Assembly: GCF_900230185.1 (NCBI RefSeq)
Contig: NZ_OCSR01000002.1
Location: forward strand, 3,658,001-3,722,000
Source: Burkholderia sp. OK233
GTDB lineage: Bacteria > Pseudomonadota > Gammaproteobacteria > Burkholderiales > Burkholderiaceae
Length of the DNA stretch: 64,000 nt
Direction: 5' to 3'
The number at the start of each line of letters is the position of its first letter. Positions within the stretch are counted from its first letter, which is position 1. The translations under genes and the position numbers were made by a program. Under the pieces are notes generated by a model. The model did no database searches. It worked only from the letters and a program-made list of their open reading frames with translations, and was not told the DNA's origin. Of the stretch, positions 60,709 to 64,000 are shown in pieces.

Positions 60709-62037
60709 GTGCCGCAACTTTCCGCTGGTACCCAGGCAGCGCCCGTGGGGCGATCCGAGGTTCGCGCTTCGCCATCCATGCGTGATGTCGTGGCAGTTGT
60801 CGCCGGCAACGCGCTAGAGTTCTACGATTTCACCGTTTACGCATTCTTCTCCGTATTCATCGGCCGTGCGTTTTTTCCTTTGTTCTCGCCAGCGACACAA
60901 GTCATTGCGTCCGTGGCCGTGTTCGGCGTCGGCTTCGTAGCACGTCCGCTAGGCGGGGTGGTTATCGGCGCGTATGCCGACCGGCGGGGGCGCAAAGCGG
61001 CGCTGACGTTGACGTTTGGCCTGATGGCTTTGGGCACCGCGATCATCGCGTTCACGCCGACTTATGCGCACATCGGCATCTTCGCGCCGTTGCTCGTTGT
61101 CGTTGGGCGTCTGCTGCAGGGACTTTCCGCCGGAGGCGAAGCCGGCCCCGCTACGTCCTATCTGCTCGAAACCGCGGCGGCGGGCCGCCGCGGCCTCTAT
61201 ACGAGCTGGCAACTCGCCACGCAGGGCATCGCCGCGCTGATCGGCGGACTGGTGGGCTATACGGTGTCATCGGTGTTGTCTGCCGACGCACTGAGTGCAT
61301 GGGGTTGGCGCGTTCCGTTCATGCTCGGACTGCTGATCGCGCCGCTCGGAATCTACATTCGCAGCCGGCTGCATGAGACGCTCAACGCCGAACACGCGGT
61401 GAAGAGCAATCGCGAACTGCTGCGCGGCATCGTCGATGCGCACCTGTCGGACCTGGTGCTCGCCTGTTGCGTGCTGATCGGCCCGACCATCACCGTGTAT
61501 GTGGTCGGCCACTACATGACCACGTATGGTATGCGCGTGCTGCATTTGCCGACTTCGACGTCGATGCTCGTGGGCTTTGTCACGGGCGGCGTTGGCATTG
61601 TTGCGTCGCTGGGCGCGGGGATTTATTTCGACCGATTTCCACGCAGCCGAATGCTGGTCGTTCCACAGTTCCTTTCGATTCTCGCAGTGGTGCCCATGTT
61701 CGCATGGGTGTTGCAGGCCGGCACTGGCAGCGTCTTTCTCGGCATGGTCGCGTTTCTGACGTTGCTGCGCGTCCTGATGTCGCCGTTTCACCTGTGCGTC
61801 ATCCCCGAAATTTTTCCGCAGGCTGTGCGCAGCACGTGCGTGTCGATTTGCTACAGCGTGCCGACGACGATTTTCGGGGGCACGGCGCAACTGGTGGTGG
61901 CCTGGCTGGCGACGGTCACGCCCAACCCGATGGCGCCTGCTTGGTACTTGCTATGGGCCAACGTGATCTCGTTCGCCGCAGTGTTCGTGCTCGATCGACG
62001 TCGCCGCGCGCGGCTCGCTGACGGCGCTTCGCAGTAG
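60709..62037 (+). CDS. MHS-family metabolite:H+ symporter (MFS), second
   Basis: 442 residues from the GTG at 60709, which has AGGAG seven bases upstream; the frame is open from 60400 but that part has no family features. AGNALEFYDFTVYAFFSVFIG and RPLGGVVIGAYADRRGRKAAL are MHS-family signatures; RLLQGLSAGGEAGPATSYLLE follows. Twelve helices. Probable importer for the cluster's substrate, different from the transporter at 47074. Confidence 0.87.
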   Translation: MPQLSAGTQAAPVGRSEVRASPSMRDVVAVVAGNALEFYDFTVYAFFSVFIGRAFFPLFSPATQVIASVAVFGVGFVARPLGGVVIGAYADRRGRKAALTLTFGLMALGTAIIAFTPTYAHIGIFAPLLVVVGRLLQGLSAGGEAGPATSYLLETAAAGRRGLYTSWQLATQGIAALIGGLVGYTVSSVLSADALSAWGWRVPFMLGLLIAPLGIYIRSRLHETLNAEHAVKSNRELLRGIVDAHLSDLVLACCVLIGPTITVYVVGHYMTTYGMRVLHLPTSTSMLVGFVTGGVGIVASLGAGIYFDRFPRSRMLVVPQFLSILAVVPMFAWVLQAGTGSVFLGMVAFLTLLRVLMSPFHLCVIPEIFPQAVRSTCVSICYSVPTTIFGGTAQLVVAWLATVTPNPMAPAWYLLWANVISFAAVFVLDRRRRARLADGASQ

Positions 62038-63502
62038 TCGCGCGTTGGATGTGAGCGTGGGCGCAATCTGACGCACTTTTGCGATAGACCGGTCGGGGAG
62101 CGGCGACGCGTGGCTGCGCCGCCGCCAGAACTGTATGCGCGGTTTATCTGAACTGTATGCGCTTGTCCGCATGCTATGCGGAATGTGGAGCTTGCCTATG
62201 TGTGGGGTAGCGTCACGATCTCAGTGTTCGTGGCATTCAGGGTGGACCGCAGCGTGTTGCCAAGACTTGTTGTCGAAGCACACGTTGGATGGTCGAGCCC
62301 TCCGTGGTGGCCAGAGGAGAGGGTGTACACACGCGATGGTGTCGAAGTTTGGATAAGAAACAGCGAAGCACCAAGGAGCCCCTGTAAGCAGGCCAGCCGC
62401 GTCTCCGGGTGGTCGAACTGGTTCCTCCATCCAATGCTGGTTAATGGGCTTGGCCTTGGTCGTTTCCAGCACGAGTTTGAACGTGCTCTCGAGCTGGATC
62501 AGATTCTGCCGATTCTCCGGCAGATCGGTTGCCGAGAGGTGGGGCAATCTACGTAGCATTCGAAGTGTTTGGGGCAGCGGTCAACCGTGAACGAGTTCAA
62601 GCAGTGTCCGTACGGCGTGGCATGGAAGCTGTCCGCTTCCGCCCGCAGAGCGTTGCCCTCAGTTGCCTGAATGCGCCGGAAAGCATCAGCGAACGGGCCG
62701 GTGGTATTGCTGTCCTTGATGCGTCGGGCAACCGTGCTGGCTTTCTCGTCGAGCATGACGTTGATGTCCTGCGGGAGTCGATCTGGTCGAGGTCTTCTGC
62801 AAGACTGCGATCGCCGTACTCGTAGTTGTGAACGACGCTACGCCGGTTGACGCGCTTCGAGATGATTGTATCGTCCACGCCCAGACGGAACAGTTCGGTG
62901 TGTTGCCGATGGCGCAGCATGTGTGGCTCCAATTTCAACGCCTCGGTTTTGCAGGCCATGTTTTTCATGATGAATGCAGCATGCTTCGTTGTTGGTCAAG
63001 ACGGTACTGCGATCGGCGAACGCGCTTATCAGCAGGCAGTAATTTGCGCGCGTGAACGAGTGCAGGGGAAGTCCGTAGACGGGAGCGGCGTCGGGACCAG
63101 TCATTCGGCATCCGGCCGTGCGACGAATGCTGCTGTTGATGCGCAGCCAAACGGAAGCAATGAGCGCGCTTGGCGCGTTGAAACCCCATGTGACGTCAAA
63201 GGCCGGGGAGTATGAGTGAGCCGGCACAAGGACAGACGGAGCCTGTTGACGGACTCTCTGGCCTCCGGGACGAAGGTGGCGTGGCGCCGGCGCAAGCTTC
63301 GATGAAGAACGTAGGAACCTGTCACCCGGATGAGGGGAGCTATATCCGAAAACGGGACTAATGCCTCGCTGGCCGGAGAGCGGTTGGAAGGTACTGGCAC
63401 GCGTTCTGTCGACATACGCTACGTCGGTACAGATGGAAAGATCTGGGACCGGTGGCCGCGGCGAATTTTTCAGAAGTAACTATTTATTTGCGAAAATAAC
63501 TC
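62038..63502. other. Decayed region after the transporter gene
   Basis: Only the recombinase relic at 62446-62968 is recognisable. The remainder shows no intact gene, clear repeat or RNA. The 5' end probably contains the transporter's termination signals, and the A+T-rich stretch at 63470-63500 is likely the promoter and leader of the oxidoreductase gene. Confidence 0.45.
62446..62968 (-). pseudogene. Frameshifted tyrosine recombinase/integrase C-terminus
   Basis: Three minus-strand frames join into one protein. First (62968 to about 62771): EPHMLRHRQHTELFRLGVDD and SVVHNYEY, carrying the HxLRH box and a C-terminal Tyr as in tyrosine recombinases. Second (62756 to about 62544): LDEKASTVARRIKDSNTTGP and FHATPYGHCLNSFTVDRCPK with ECYVDC, a Cys-rich tail. 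Third (to about 62446): HLSATDLPENRQNLIQLES. At least two frameshifts, and the N-terminal part is missing. It is a remnant of an integrative element. Confidence 0.6.
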
Positions 63503-64000
63503 ATGCAGGCGATACAGTATTCTCGTTATGGAGGCCCCGATGTGCTCGAGCGCGTGACGCATCCAGATCCAGTTGTCGGGCCAGGCGATGTGCGGGTCAG
63601 GATGCGGGCGGCAGGGGTCGCGCCTCTCGATACCAAGCTCAGGGCCGGATTGCTCCAGCAACATTTCACGCTCGCGTTCCCGATGATTCCCGGACGGGAC
63701 GGTATTGGAGTCGTCGATCAGGTAGGTGAAGGGGTGCGTGAACTGGTGGTCGGTGACGTCGTTTGTGTACTGGCCGATCTGACTCGCGGCGGTACTTGTG
63801 CGGAAATGATCGTTTGCTCCGCGGAACGCGCCGTGCTGAGACCCGCCAATTTGTCGGATCATCAGGCGGCGGTGCTGTTACAGCCCGGCATTAGCGCATG
63901 GAGTGCGGTGGTGCGAGCGGCGGGTGTCACACGCGATGCGCATGTGTTGATTCACGGCGGGGCGGGAGCAGTCGGAAGCTTGATGGTGCAGCTCGCGCGA
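63503..64000 (+). CDS. Zinc-type/quinone oxidoreductase (MDR superfamily), N-terminal part (runs off right edge)
   Basis: Open for 166 codons from ATG 63503 to the window end: MQAIQYSRYGGPDVLERV, GDVRVRMRAAGVAPLDTKLR, PMIPGRDGIGVVDQVGEGV, GDVVCVLADL and VLIHGGAGAVGSLMVQLAR. The last is the Rossmann motif of quinone oxidoreductase-type medium-chain reductases. NADPH-dependent reduction of quinones or enones is the usual activity. It lacks the Cys/His zinc set of alcohol dehydrogenases in the visible part. Rest of the gene is outside the window. Confidence 0.85.
   Translation, partial: MQAIQYSRYGGPDVLERVTHPDPVVGPGDVRVRMRAAGVAPLDTKLRAGLLQQHFTLAFPMIPGRDGIGVVDQVGEGVRELVVGDVVCVLADLTRGGTCAEMIVCSAERAVLRPANLSDHQAAVLLQPGISAWSAVVRAAGVTRDAHVLIHGGAGAVGSLMVQLAR

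Noticed and set aside
62838..63227. Minus-strand frame next to the integrase relic as a separate gene
   Set aside because: Its middle part is out of frame with the recombinase segment and I could not identify conserved residues; at most it is the decayed N-terminal part of the same relic.
63181..63420. Possible group II intron or RNA element
   Set aside because: No domain V-like hairpin or intron-encoded protein could be recognised.
1..64000. CRISPR arrays, tRNA or rRNA genes
   Set aside because: No regularly spaced direct repeats, cloverleaf with CCA end or rRNA-like stretch was seen on reading both strands.

Overview
The window looks like an accessory catabolic region of a Burkholderiaceae genome (Paraburkholderia, Caballeronia or Cupriavidus type). 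This rests on the porin and chemoreceptor types, the many LysR regulators, the class III ring-hydroxylating dioxygenase, the nba-type 3-hydroxyanthranilate genes and a moderately high G+C. No tRNA, rRNA, CRISPR array or housekeeping island was seen. Two genes run off the window edges: a fumarylacetoacetate hydrolase family gene at the left and an MDR-type oxidoreductase at the right.

Region 1 (1-14668) holds amino-acid-like catabolic genes: an aminotransferase, a solute-binding protein without signal peptide, aspartate dehydrogenase, an aldehyde dehydrogenase, an MFS importer, a PhzF-family protein, an aldehyde-dehydrogenase-like protein that has lost its catalytic residues, a trans-sulfuration-type PLP enzyme, a LivK-type periplasmic binding protein and aspartase. 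Three copies of a ~60-bp promoter-like element, each pointing at a different gene, suggest a shared regulon.

Region 2 (14926-28898) starts with a broken aldehyde dehydrogenase relic, a LysR/esterase pair, and then a complete lower pathway for 3-hydroxyanthranilate on the minus strand: 2-aminomuconate deaminase and 3-hydroxyanthranilate dioxygenase, a LysR gene, then the operon E-H-J-I-G-D down to pyruvate and acetyl-CoA. The LysR-type box GGTAT-N11-ATACC lies in front of both transcription units. A porin and a chemoreceptor without sensory domain follow.

Region 3 (29013-43379) is a second aromatic pathway: an importer, a TetR regulator, and a long plus-strand operon with C-C hydrolase, LigA/LigB-type extradiol dioxygenase, Rieske ferredoxin, dioxygenase alpha and beta, diol dehydrogenase, nitronate monooxygenase-like protein, hydratase, an aryl-CoA ligase, acetaldehyde dehydrogenase, aldolase and the dioxygenase reductase. 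The dehydrogenase/aldolase pair here (40397-42350) is apparently identical at the DNA level to the pair in region 2 (19766-21719, opposite strand): a 1954-bp inverted repeat bounded almost exactly by the coding sequence. Recombination across it would exchange the tails of the two operons.

Region 4 (43435-64000) contains an extra threonine synthase with its own LysR, a TetR pseudogene, then a higher-G+C cluster: MHS transporter, acyl-CoA-dehydrogenase-fold flavin monooxygenase and its flavin reductase, two paralogous EthD-like proteins, two LysR regulators, three AbgB-like M20 amidohydrolases, a porin and a second MHS transporter. This reads as a route for an amide-linked (possibly aromatic or indolic) substrate that I cannot match to a described pathway. 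Relics of an IS6-type transposase and of a tyrosine recombinase show past mobile-element activity.
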